Shown here piece by piece: positions 1-5,960 of a stretch of DNA of 11,719 bases. Source of the stretch: Caryophanales bacterium UBA7057. GTDB taxonomy: Bacteria > Bacillota_I > Bacilli_A > RF39 > UBA660. Position numbers and translations under genes: made by a program. The stretch lies in the NCBI GenBank assembly GCA_002493865.1, contig DLAC01000043.1, positions 1 to 11,719 of the forward strand, given 5' to 3'. Numbering within the stretch: the first letter of the stretch is position 1; every line of letters begins with the position of its first letter. Below the pieces are notes generated by a model. That model was not told the origin of the DNA and did not search any database. It worked only from the letters and a program-made list of their open reading frames with translations.

Positions 1-12
1 GGACTTTACTCT

Positions 13-114
13 AAAAATTGGCGATTTTTGCAAAAATAGATCATTTATATTTTTGGCACTTTAGAAAAAAATATGCAAAAGTGCAACTCAAAGTTGATAG
101 TTTTTTATTATAAT
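13..114 (+). promoter_or_regulatory. Putative promoter/operator region upstream of the XRE regulator
   Basis: A TATAAT hexamer lies at 109-114, but no good -35 sits at normal spacing; the nearby TTGATA at 94-99 is only 9 bases away. The region is full of small symmetries. A perfect 14-base palindrome (ATTTTTGCAAAAAT) lies at 24-37. GCACTTT at 56-62 is matched by AAAGTGC at 78-84. CAACT at 84-88 faces AGTTG at 92-96 across three bases, just upstream of the -10. The last would suit an autoregulatory operator for the downstream HTH protein. No transcript start can be proven from sequence. Confidence 0.35.
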
Positions 115-150
115 TAGTAATAAGATGGAATACGAAAAGGAGGAACTCTA

Positions 151-1074
151 ATGAAATTTGGAGATAATTTAAAGAAATTAAGAAAAACAAAAAAACTATC
201 ACAAGAAGATTTAGCTGAAAAGCTAAATGTATCTAGACAAAGCGTCAGCAAATGGGAAACGGGAGATGCTTACCCAGAAATGAATAATTTACTGGAACTG
301 TGTAAAGTATTTCATTGTAAGATTAATGATTTAGTAAATGACAGTATTATTGACATTGATTCTTTGGATGAAAATGTAAAAAAAGAAGTAATTTCACTAA
401 AACAAGAAGAACAAAACAAAATGAAGGGATTGAGTAAGGCCATATCTGTATTAGCAAAAATTATAAGGATAGTTTGCTTGGCGACAATACCATTAGTAAT
501 CCTTGGAATGATTTCTATTCCATTTATCATTCAAAATGTAGAAGTTAAAAATGATGAAATTATATGGAAAGCTAACAATGAACACATAACATTAGAAAGA
601 AAAGAAAATAATTATGAACTAAAAATGAATGGAACTAAAGTTGCAGACATGGAAGCAGATGAGGTAAATTCACACTATGTAGATATGTTTAAAAATAACT
701 CAAAGATTTCAATTATAGGATACGCAGAAACAGGGCTTTTAACATTATTAGTATCAGTATATTTAATGTCCCTAACATTTAAGCATCTGTCAAAGTTATT
801 TAAGAACTTAAATATTGGAGAAACACCATTTACCTTAGAAAATGTCCATCATATAAAGAAGATGGCTTGGTTAATGATTGCAATTATCATACTTCCTAAT
901 ATTGGCGAAATCATATTTAATATTTTACTAACGACCAATATTGATATAGATTTGGAATTATTTGATCTTTTAGAAATACTATTCTTATTTAGTCTATCTT
1001 ATGTTTTTGAATATGGAAGATTAATTCAGGTAGAAGCAGCGAATGGAAAAATATATGGAGGAGAAATTGAATAA
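151..1074 (+). CDS. XRE-family HTH regulator with DUF2975-like membrane domain
   Basis: The 307-residue protein opens with a Cro/C1-type helix-turn-helix (about residues 5-60; LSQEDLAEKLNVSRQSVSKWE is its core) and continues into a membrane half. Hydrophobic segments lie near 102-128, 190-210, 238-260 and 270-288. Residues 129-188 between the first two are polar and may face outside. The C-terminal part (FKNLNIGETPFTLENVHHIKKMAW, then FEYGRLIQ near the end) has the look of DUF2975, often found fused to XRE domains in Bacillota. A membrane-tethered DNA-binding sensor is the natural reading; the signal is unknown. The start is backed by an AAGGAGG site about 8 bases upstream. The next gene overlaps its stop, so the two are probably co-expressed and coupled. 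Confidence 0.85.
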   Translation: MKFGDNLKKLRKTKKLSQEDLAEKLNVSRQSVSKWETGDAYPEMNNLLELCKVFHCKINDLVNDSIIDIDSLDENVKKEVISLKQEEQNKMKGLSKAISVLAKIIRIVCLATIPLVILGMISIPFIIQNVEVKNDEIIWKANNEHITLERKENNYELKMNGTKVADMEADEVNSHYVDMFKNNSKISIIGYAETGLLTLLVSVYLMSLTFKHLSKLFKNLNIGETPFTLENVHHIKKMAWLMIAIIILPNIGEIIFNILLTTNIDIDLELFDLLEILFLFSLSYVFEYGRLIQVEAANGKIYGGEIE

Positions 1075-1303
1075 GAAAGGATTTATTAAAGCCCTATCAG
1101 AGAAATTAAACTATAGAGAAGATACTTGCATGATGATTCATGACATTTTAGAGAATAATTTTTTTATCAGTAGGAAAAGTCGAGACAAAATCATTCAAGA
1201 ATTAGTAAGTAGGCTTGAGATTTCAGAAGAAGAGGCAATTAATATTTATGAAACAGCAAAAGCAATTTTAAATGATGAAATTCAAAGACAAATAAAAGAA
1301 TGA
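1067..1303 (+). CDS. Small conserved helical protein of unknown function, TTG start
   Basis: I do not recognise a named function. The frame is open from ATG 1043, but GGAGGAG at 1057-1063 sits just before TTG 1067, which gives a 78-residue protein starting MNKKGFIKALSEKL, the N-terminus I would expect for this small Bacillota family. ATG 1043 and 1055 would lie in front of or within that ribosome site. The chain looks wholly helical, with two acidic/hydrophobic repeats ending in an ISEEEAINIYETAKAIL-type helix. It has no Cys pair, signal peptide or membrane segment. The start overlaps the regulator's stop by 8 bases (TTGAATAA), so translation is probably coupled, and it may act with the XRE/DUF2975 protein. 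That partnership is inference from position only. Confidence 0.7.
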   Translation: MNKKGFIKALSEKLNYREDTCMMIHDILENNFFISRKSRDKIIQELVSRLEISEEEAINIYETAKAILNDEIQRQIKE

Positions 1304-1328
1304 ATAGGTAATTTGATTGTGTTATAAT
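1300..1328 (+). promoter_or_regulatory. Extended -10 promoter for the alkylation-repair operon
   Basis: TGTTATAAT at 1320-1328 is a consensus extended -10 (TGn followed by TATAAT). The -35 at the 17-base position (1300-1305, ATGAAT) is weak, which is normal for extended -10 promoters. It lies right after the stop of the preceding gene and 31 bases before the ogt-like start. Confidence 0.65.
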
Positions 1329-1359
1329 ACTAAATATAAATGACTTTTAGGAGGAAAAC

Positions 1360-1878
1360 ATGACCTACCAATATACCTATAAAACGAAAGATGGATTTTC
1401 AGATATCATTATGAATAGTGATGGAGAATATTTAACTGGTTTATATTTTGAAGAATCCAGAGATTCAATGAAAAAAAAGACGGATACCTTAGAAAAAGAT
1501 CTTCCAATATTTAAGGAAACTACTCAGTGGCTAGATATTTATTTTAGTGGTCAGATTCCTAACTTTACACCTAAATATAAGATAGAAAACATTACTCCAT
1601 TCAGAAAAGAAGTAATCGATATTATAAATACAATCCCTTTTGGAAAGACAATTACATATGGTGATATTTCTAAAAAAATTGCCAAAAATAGAGGAATGAA
1701 AACAATGTCATCTCAGGCAGTGGGAAAAGCGGTTGGTTGGAATCCAATCTGCATTATTATTCCATGTCATAGAGTAATTGGAGCAAACGGAAGCCTAACA
1801 GGTTATGGTGGTGGACTTCAAAATAAGGTAGCACTATTAGCTCATGAAAACAATGGCATGAATAAGCATTCCATCTAA
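1360..1878 (+). CDS. ogt: Methylated-DNA--protein-cysteine S-methyltransferase (Ogt/MGMT type)
   Basis: A suicide DNA-repair protein that moves the alkyl group from O6-alkylguanine (and O4-alkylthymine) to its own cysteine. The active-site motif IPCHRVIG is intact, with the acceptor Cys at residue 136 and the His at 137. The preceding FRKEVIDIINTIPFGKTITYGDIS region (about 81-104) is the start of the conserved DNA-binding domain, and SSQAVGKAVGWNPI (about 117-130) is the recognition-helix/wing region. Residues 1-75 form the variable N-terminal domain. The 172-residue length is usual. TTAGGAGG sits about 6 bases before the ATG. The tag-like gene follows after 14 bases, so two routes of alkyl-damage repair share a transcript. 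There is no Ada-type regulatory domain, so induction by alkylation is not implied. Confidence 0.93.
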   Translation: MTYQYTYKTKDGFSDIIMNSDGEYLTGLYFEESRDSMKKKTDTLEKDLPIFKETTQWLDIYFSGQIPNFTPKYKIENITPFRKEVIDIINTIPFGKTITYGDISKKIAKNRGMKTMSSQAVGKAVGWNPICIIIPCHRVIGANGSLTGYGGGLQNKVALLAHENNGMNKHSI

Positions 1879-1892
1879 AGGAGGTATTCTTA

Positions 1893-2444
1893 ATGAATCG
1901 ATGTAAATGGTGTAATTTAAATAATCCAAAATATATAGATTATCATGATTACGAATGGTGTAAGCCCAATTTTGATGATCAGTATCTATTTGAAATGCTA
2001 ATCCTAGAATCCTTTCAAGCTGGACTTTCGTGGGAATGTGTACTAAATAAAAGAGAAAACTTTAAAAATGCATTGGATCACTTTGATATTAATAAAATCA
2101 GTAATTATGATGATAAAAAGATAGAAGAATTATTAAAGAATCAAGGAATTATCAGAAATAAATTAAAAATTAAAGCAAGTATCAATAATAGTAAAATTTT
2201 TAAAAACATTCAAAAAGAATATGGAACATTTCATAACTATTTAAAGAGTTTTACAAAAGATACCATACTTTATGAAACGGGAAAAACAACGAATGATTTA
2301 TCTGATCAATTATCTAAGGATTTACAAAAACGGGGAATGAGATTTGTAGGAAGCACAATTATATATTCATACTTACAAGCAATAGGTGTTATTTATTCTC
2401 ATGAGGAAGATTGCTTTATGTATAAAAATGAATCAAGTAGATGA
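1893..2444 (+). CDS. tag: DNA-3-methyladenine glycosylase I (Tag)
   Basis: Excises 3-methyladenine from DNA as the first step of base-excision repair. The 183-residue protein matches the Tag family end to end: RCKWC at the N-terminus, DYHDYEW, LFEMLILESFQAGLSW, GIIRNKLKI and a C-terminal KRGMRFVGSTIIYSYLQAIG. The family's zinc site is complete by position: Cys4, His18, His170 and Cys174. Glu39 and Trp47 correspond to the substrate-pocket Glu38 and Trp46 of the E. coli enzyme. Residue 23 is Cys where the family usually has Gly (EWG). AAAGGAGG lies about 9 bases before the start. It is the second gene of the ogt-tag operon and is followed directly by a terminator. Confidence 0.93.
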   Translation: MNRCKWCNLNNPKYIDYHDYEWCKPNFDDQYLFEMLILESFQAGLSWECVLNKRENFKNALDHFDINKISNYDDKKIEELLKNQGIIRNKLKIKASINNSKIFKNIQKEYGTFHNYLKSFTKDTILYETGKTTNDLSDQLSKDLQKRGMRFVGSTIIYSYLQAIGVIYSHEEDCFMYKNESSR

Positions 2445-2472
2445 AGGAAAAGAATTATTTTTTCCTTTTTTT
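2444..2472 (+). terminator. Rho-independent terminator after tag
   Basis: AAGGAAAA at 2444-2451 pairs with TTTTCCTT at 2460-2467 across an 8-base loop, and T residues run on to 2472. The stem begins on the last base of the tag stop codon. It ends the ogt-tag operon and separates it from the carboxypeptidase gene. Confidence 0.75.
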
Positions 2473-2491
2473 CTAGTCTTTTCTAAATTCC

Positions 2492-2499
2492 TATATTAT
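2492..2499 (+). promoter_or_regulatory. Possible -10 element for dacA
   Basis: The TATATTAT stretch, 20 bases ahead of the dacA start and just behind a terminator, is the only -10-like sequence in the gap. No convincing -35 is seen. A promoter is expected here on positional grounds, but the exact element is uncertain. Confidence 0.3.
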
Positions 2500-2519
2500 A
2501 CTTATTTTAGGTGAGAGAT

Positions 2520-3752
2520 ATGAAAAAGTATTTAATGATAGCATTGATGATTCTTGCCATAGGGATTGGAACTCCAATCGTAAATGCAGTGGAATTGGAT
2601 TTAAATTCTAAAAATGCGATTCTTTATAACTTAGATGAAAATAAAGTTCTTTATGAAAAAGATTCTAAAGAGAAAATAGCAATTGCTTCTATGACAAAAA
2701 TTATGACAGCCATCGTAGCAATTGAACATATTGATAACCTAGATGAAAAGTTAATCTTAACATGGGCAGATTTTTCTGGATTAGTAGAAGCAAATGCGTC
2801 CGTTGCAGGTTTTCGATTCGGACAAACAGTAACTTATCGTGATTTACTTTATGGATTACTTCTTCCATCAGGAGCAGATGCGGCACAGGCTCTAACTAGA
2901 ACAGTAGCAGGTGGAAAGGGTCGCTTTGTAGAGATGATGAATGAAAAAGCGAAAGAATTAAATTTAGAGAATACTCATTTTACAAATGAAACAGGCTTGG
3001 ATGAAGAAGGACATTATTCTACTGTAGAGGAAGTCGCTCAATTATTTCAATATGCTCTAAAAAATGAAACCTTTAAGGAAATCATAACTACTTCTTCTTA
3101 TACTACTAGTGACAACTCCATGACAGTGCATAGTACCATTAGTAAAAACAAAAAACGCTATGGAATTGATTTAGATTATGTACAAGGCGGAAAAACGGGA
3201 ACGACATGGAATGCTGGTTTGTGTCTTGCCTCGATTGCAACGGCAAACGATGTTCATTACATGCTTGTAACAGCAAGAGCACCATATAACGAAGGACCTA
3301 AAAATCTATATGATGCTAAAACCGCTTATGAATATTTTATCAACAACTATAAAAATCAATTGGTAGTTGAACAAGGAGAAAAAATATTAACATTAGATAC
3401 TTTATATACCAAAGAGGATAGTGTTACTTTCTATGCGGAAGATTCCCATCAAAAATATTTGCCAAATGAATTTAAGAAAGATGATTTAAAATATGAATAT
3501 GATGGTGAAAAAATAATTACTTCTAAAATGAAACCGGGAACAAAACTTGGAAAAATGACTGTGAAATATCAAGAGGAAGTATTGTATGAACATGATATTA
3601 TATTAAAAGAACAATTATCGTTTGATTTAATCAAATACTTAAAGGCACATATAGAAATTGTGATTGGTGGAATTGTAGTGGTACTTCTCCTTCTCATATT
3701 ATTGTTAATTTTAATAAGAAAAAGGATGAAAAGAAAGCATACAACTAGATAA
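2520..3752 (+). CDS. dacA: D-alanyl-D-alanine carboxypeptidase, S11 family (PBP5-like)
   Basis: Trims the terminal D-Ala from peptidoglycan pentapeptides at the outer face of the membrane. From ATG 2520 the protein has 410 residues; AGGTGAG at 2509-2515 favours this start over GTG 2511, which lies inside that ribosome site. Residues 1-23 are a signal peptide with likely cleavage after VNA. Catalytic motifs are SMTK (nucleophile Ser57, Lys60) and KTGTT (Lys225). The second motif, normally Ser-x-Asn, reads Ser117-Gly-Ala119 in LLPSGADAA, so the usual Asn is Ala. After the catalytic domain comes a beta-rich PBP5-C-like region (about 280-360), then one strongly hydrophobic segment (about 376-400) and a basic tail. 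A C-terminal transmembrane anchor therefore replaces the amphipathic helix of E. coli PBP5. No terminator follows, so downstream genes may share its transcript. Confidence 0.9.
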   Translation: MKKYLMIALMILAIGIGTPIVNAVELDLNSKNAILYNLDENKVLYEKDSKEKIAIASMTKIMTAIVAIEHIDNLDEKLILTWADFSGLVEANASVAGFRFGQTVTYRDLLYGLLLPSGADAAQALTRTVAGGKGRFVEMMNEKAKELNLENTHFTNETGLDEEGHYSTVEEVAQLFQYALKNETFKEIITTSSYTTSDNSMTVHSTISKNKKRYGIDLDYVQGGKTGTTWNAGLCLASIATANDVHYMLVTARAPYNEGPKNLYDAKTAYEYFINNYKNQLVVEQGEKILTLDTLYTKEDSVTFYAEDSHQKYLPNEFKKDDLKYEYDGEKIITSKMKPGTKLGKMTVKYQEEVLYEHDIILKEQLSFDLIKYLKAHIEIVIGGIVVVLLLLILLLILIRKRMKRKHTTR

Positions 3753-3785
3753 TAGGGATTATTTTCCTTGTGGAGGGACAAAATT

Positions 3786-3995
3786 ATGAGTAAATATGAA
3801 CCATTATGGAGATATTTAAGTAAAAATAATAAGGATTATTATAAGTTGACTTATGAAGAAATTAAAAACATTTTAGGCTTTGATATTGATCATTCTTTTC
3901 TAACTTATAAGAAAGAAGCAATCAATTATGGATATGAGGTTTTAAAGATATCCATAAAGGAAAAAAACATAATCTTTAATAGGAAGGAAAACTAG
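3786..3995 (+). CDS. Small DUF7662-like protein, function unknown
   Basis: The 69-residue product starts MSKYEPLWRYLSKNNKD; ATG 3786 lies 8 bases after GGAGGG (3772-3777), while an in-frame TTG at 3768 lies ahead of that site and is rejected. The pattern (YxPLxxYL, then LTYEEIKNILGFDIDHSFLTYKK, then YGYEVLKISIKEKNIIFNR) resembles the small DUF7662-type fold: an N-terminal amphipathic helix, a helix around EEIKNIL and a final beta-hairpin ending in a basic F-x-R strand. No catalytic residues, metal ligands or membrane segments are visible. It sits 33 bases after dacA and 1 base before the next gene, so it is part of a small-gene string. The family assignment is by eye and moderate; the function is unknown. 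Confidence 0.65.
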   Translation: MSKYEPLWRYLSKNNKDYYKLTYEEIKNILGFDIDHSFLTYKKEAINYGYEVLKISIKEKNIIFNRKEN

Positions 3996-3996
3996 C

Positions 3997-4331
3997 ATGG
4001 ATACAGTTGAATATCATAAATTAGTTAGAGATAAATGCCTGAGATTATCAAACAGGATGGATGGACTCCCATCATAAGAATTTTACCAGAGGATGAATAT
4101 AAAAAAGAATTAGAAAAGAAACTGTATGAAGAGTATCAAGAAGTGTTAAGTGTAACTGGGGAAAAACGAATAGAAGGACTTTTGGATATGCTAGAAGTAA
4201 TGATATCCTTAGCGGGATTAGAAGGTAAAACATTAGAAGATATTGTTGAAACTTCAAAAGTAAAAAAACTAAAACGTGGCGGATTTGATAAAAAAATATT
4301 TTTAGAAAAAGAAATCAAAGAAGAGGTGTAA
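3997..4331 (+). pseudogene. Frameshifted MazG-type NTP pyrophosphatase (COG4997-like)
   Basis: The family hydrolyses non-canonical or excess NTPs and normally starts with a KLVRDKIPEII motif. Here that motif is split between frames. ATG 3997 (AGGAAGG at 3981-3987) reads MDTVEYHKLVRDK, then runs out of frame to a stop at 4075-4077. The -1 frame continues exactly where needed at 4035 with MPEIIKQDGWTPIIRIL and stays open to 4331 (98 residues). Joined, the product would be 111 residues, near family length. One missing A in the AAA at 4033-4035 explains it. The metal site is also damaged: EEYQE is present, but the expected EELxD reads EGLLD (Gly codon at 4176-4178, one transition from Glu). The C-terminal KKLKRGGFDKKIFLE is typical. 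Alternatives are a -1 ribosomal slip, a sequencing error or restart at 4035, which lacks a ribosome site. Confidence 0.7.
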
Positions 4332-4333
4332 TT

Positions 4334-4729
4334 ATGAAGGTAATAACCATTAAACAACCATTTGCGACACTCATAGCAGAAGGTATAAAAGAATATGAAT
4401 TTCGGACATGGAAAACAAAATATAGAGGAGAACTATTAATTCATGCTGGAAAAGGAATTGATCAAAAGGCCATGAAAAAATTTGAACACTATCATTTCGA
4501 TTATCCTAGTGGATGTATTATCGCAAAAGTAAATTTATCTGACTGTATAAAAATAGATGATAAAGCAAGAAAAATGTTAGAAGAAAAAGATTCCACTGTA
4601 TATTCTAGCATCATCAAACATACAGACTGGGATGGTTATGGGTTTAAACTGGATCATATAACAAAGATAAAACCGATACCAGTCAGTGGCAAACTTAGTC
4701 TATGGGATTATGATTATAAGGGGGAATAA
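4334..4729 (+). CDS. ASCH-domain (PUA-like) protein
   Basis: The 131-residue protein is a single ASCH domain, a PUA-related beta-barrel fold thought to bind RNA. It begins VITIKQPFATLIAEGIKEYEFR, containing the family's GxKxxExR signature (Gly17, Lys19, Glu22, Arg24), followed by the RGELLIHAG strand. It ends with a PIPVSGKLSLWDY strand matching the usual barrel closure. The Glu at 22 is unlike the Thr of the E. coli YqfB acetylcytidine hydrolase motif as I know it, so that activity should not be assumed. GAGGTG at 4323-4328 precedes the ATG; the start is two bases after the upstream stop, so translation is likely coupled. The exact substrate is unknown. Confidence 0.85.
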   Translation: MKVITIKQPFATLIAEGIKEYEFRTWKTKYRGELLIHAGKGIDQKAMKKFEHYHFDYPSGCIIAKVNLSDCIKIDDKARKMLEEKDSTVYSSIIKHTDWDGYGFKLDHITKIKPIPVSGKLSLWDYDYKGE

Positions 4730-4732
4730 AAA

Positions 4733-5212
4733 ATGATTATAGACTATCATTCTAAATATGATGAAGAAATAAAAAATCTACTTGTGGAACTACAAGAACA
4801 TATTATGAAAATTGATAAAGAGCATTATAATATTGTAGGAGAAAATTTCAAAGAAGAATATTTCAAGAAAACAATGGAGGAAATCGAAAAATATCAGGGA
4901 AAGATGTATCTTTATCAAGAAGATGATAAAATTGTAGGAATGGTTGTAGGACTCATAAATAATGAAGAAATTGATACCTATGACTTTAAGGCACCTAAAA
5001 GAGGAAGGGTTAGTGAATTAGTGATTTCAAAAAAATATAGGAAACAAGGGTACGGAAAAATTTTATTACAGGAAATGGAATACTATTTAAAATCAGTAGG
5101 ATGTATAGATATTTTAATTGGAGTATTCGCTTATAATAATTCTGCGATTCATTTTTATGAAATGAACGGTTATCATGTAAGGATGACGGAAATGATTAAA
5201 AAGGATATATAA
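4733..5212 (+). CDS. GNAT-family N-acetyltransferase
   Basis: The 159-residue protein carries the GNAT fold that transfers acetyl from acetyl-CoA to an amine. The acetyl-CoA loop is seen in VSELVISKKYRKQGYGKILL, where Arg103-Lys-Gln-Gly106-Tyr-Gly108 fits R/Q-x-x-G-x-G/A. Motif B follows as NNSAIHFYEMNGY (about 135-147). The N-terminal part is helical and acidic, with a long KEHYNIVGENFKEEYF segment. The substrate cannot be told; small molecules and protein amines are both possible. It starts 3 bases after the ASCH stop and is the last gene before a terminator, so it closes the dacA string. Confidence 0.88.
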   Translation: MIIDYHSKYDEEIKNLLVELQEHIMKIDKEHYNIVGENFKEEYFKKTMEEIEKYQGKMYLYQEDDKIVGMVVGLINNEEIDTYDFKAPKRGRVSELVISKKYRKQGYGKILLQEMEYYLKSVGCIDILIGVFAYNNSAIHFYEMNGYHVRMTEMIKKDI

Positions 5213-5242
5213 AAGTAAATCAAATTTTTGGTTTACTTTTTC
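5211..5242 (+). terminator. Rho-independent terminator after the GNAT gene
   Basis: AAAAGTAAATCAAA (5211-5224) pairs with TTTGGTTTACTTTT (5227-5240), 14 positions with one G-T wobble; the innermost pairs probably open to give a workable loop. A T tract follows and an A tract precedes it, so it could act on both strands. It insulates the metal operon from the genes before it. Confidence 0.75.
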
Positions 5243-5258
5243 ATTGTAAAAAATATTC

Positions 5259-5288
5259 TTGACAGATGAACAATTACTCAACTATAAT
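5259..5288 (+). promoter_or_regulatory. Strong sigma-A-type promoter of the metal-efflux operon
   Basis: A consensus TTGACA at 5259-5264 and TATAAT at 5283-5288 are separated by 18 bases. This is the best two-box promoter in the window. It starts 17 bases after the preceding terminator, and the -10 lies inside the operator repeats, so bound repressor would block polymerase. Confidence 0.85.
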
Positions 5289-5315
5289 TAAAATAGTTGA
5301 AGAATAGTTCAACTA
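5278..5315. promoter_or_regulatory. Operator: three alternating TAGTTGA-type half-sites
   Basis: TCAACTAT (5278-5285) and ATAGTTGA (5293-5300) form a perfect 8-base inverted repeat over 7 bases. TAGTTGAA (5294-5301) and TTCAACTA (5308-5315) form a second perfect 8-base inverted repeat over 6 bases, sharing the middle half-site. The array covers the -10 and the likely transcript start. Position and symmetry fit a dimeric ArsR/SmtB repressor, presumably the CadC-like product just downstream. Confidence 0.75.
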
Positions 5316-5344
5316 ACGCATAGAATATAGTAGGAGATGGAAAT

Positions 5345-5707
5345 ATGTCTAGAAATGAGTTTAGCTGTGACTGCAATATAATTCATCAAGAAGCAGTAGA
5401 AGAAGTATTACAAAAAATGCCAAATGAAAACACATTTAATCATCTAGCGGATTTATTTAAATTGATAGGGGATACTACTAGATGTAGAATTCTTTTTGCA
5501 TTAGATCAGGATGAGATGTGTGTCTGTGACTTAGCCAATGTTTTAAATATGACAAAGTCCTCGATTTCTCATCAACTGGCAACACTTAGAAGAAGTGGAG
5601 TCGTCAGGTGTAGAAAAAGTGGAAAAGAAGTATATTATACATTAGATGATGAACATATTGTTCAACTATTTGAAATCGGTTTGGAACATATTAATCATAA
5701 AGATTAA
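5345..5707 (+). CDS. cadC: ArsR/SmtB-family metal-sensing repressor, CadC-like
   Basis: A 120-residue winged-helix repressor that leaves DNA when it binds metal. DNA-binding helix: LANVLNMTKSSISHQLATLRRSGVV (about 63-87), then the wing GKEVYYTL. Both known metal sites of the family can be seen. A thiolate site like staphylococcal CadC is offered by Cys8 and Cys10 near the N-terminus plus Cys59 and Cys61 in MCVCDLA. The helix-5 site is Asp102, His104, His115 and His118, as in CzrA/SmtB zinc sensors. Cd, Pb and Zn are therefore the likely inducers. AGGAG at 5332-5336 precedes the ATG. It is first in the operon and most likely represses itself, both ATPases and both small metal-binding proteins. 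The symbol is by similarity of motifs. Confidence 0.9.
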   Translation: MSRNEFSCDCNIIHQEAVEEVLQKMPNENTFNHLADLFKLIGDTTRCRILFALDQDEMCVCDLANVLNMTKSSISHQLATLRRSGVVRCRKSGKEVYYTLDDEHIVQLFEIGLEHINHKD

Positions 5708-5729
5708 AAAAAAGAAAGAAGGAATGAAA

Positions 5730-5954
5730 ATGAAAAGATATAAATTTAAAATTAGTGGGTTAGATTGTGCTTCATGTGCAAATGAATTAGAAGAATCATT
5801 AAAAAAAATTGACATCATTCAAAATGTAACCATTAACTTTATGACAGAAAAATTAATTTTTGAATGTTTCGAAGAAGAGAAAGAGGAAGCACTAGAAAAT
5901 ATTCGAAGAGTAATTAAAAAAGAAGAACCTGATGTAGAGATTAAAGAGGTGTAA
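5730..5954 (+). CDS. Free-standing heavy-metal-associated (HMA) domain protein
   Basis: A 74-residue HMA domain, beta-alpha-beta-beta-alpha-beta in pattern, with GLDCASCA near the N-terminus: Asp12, Cys13, Cys16. An Asp just before the first Cys is typical of Zn/Cd/Pb HMA domains of CadA/ZntA pumps, as opposed to MxCxxC in copper proteins. AAGGA at 5719-5723 points to ATG 5730; ATG 5724 is too close to that site, and the open frame back to 5646 overlaps cadC and reads unlike an HMA. The stop is six bases before the P1B-2 ATPase, which has no HMA of its own, so this looks like that pump's N-terminal domain made as a separate protein. It may hand metal to the pump or regulate it; that is inference. 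Confidence 0.88.
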   Translation: MKRYKFKISGLDCASCANELEESLKKIDIIQNVTINFMTEKLIFECFEEEKEEALENIRRVIKKEEPDVEIKEV

Positions 5955-5960
5955 AATTTG

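Noticed and set aside
312..530. Minus-strand open frames within the XRE gene and within dacA, cadA, copA and the last gene
   Set aside because: They are mirror frames of well-supported + strand genes, have no ribosome site in place, and show low-complexity composition with no family motif.
2868..2879. DacA as an inactive penicillin-binding homologue
   Set aside because: The nucleophile SMTK, the KTG triad, signal peptide and anchor are intact; one changed residue is not enough to call it dead.
3768..3785. TTG start extending the DUF7662-like protein by six residues
   Set aside because: It lies upstream of the GGAGGG ribosome site at 3772-3777; ATG 3786 has the right spacing.
4030..4040. Programmed -1 ribosomal frameshift in the pyrophosphatase gene
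   Set aside because: No canonical X XXY YYZ heptamer is present and I see no strong downstream hairpin; the additional loss of a metal ligand favours decay. Kept only as an alternative.
3997..4077. A separate 26-residue peptide gene (MDTVEYHKLVRDK...)
   Set aside because: Its first 13 residues complete the N-terminus of the following pyrophosphatase family motif, so a frameshifted single gene is the simpler reading.
5646..5729. N-terminal extension of the HMA protein overlapping cadC
   Set aside because: The extra residues read as out-of-frame cadC plus a lysine-rich linker; AAGGA at 5719-5723 and the HMA fold both point to ATG 5730.
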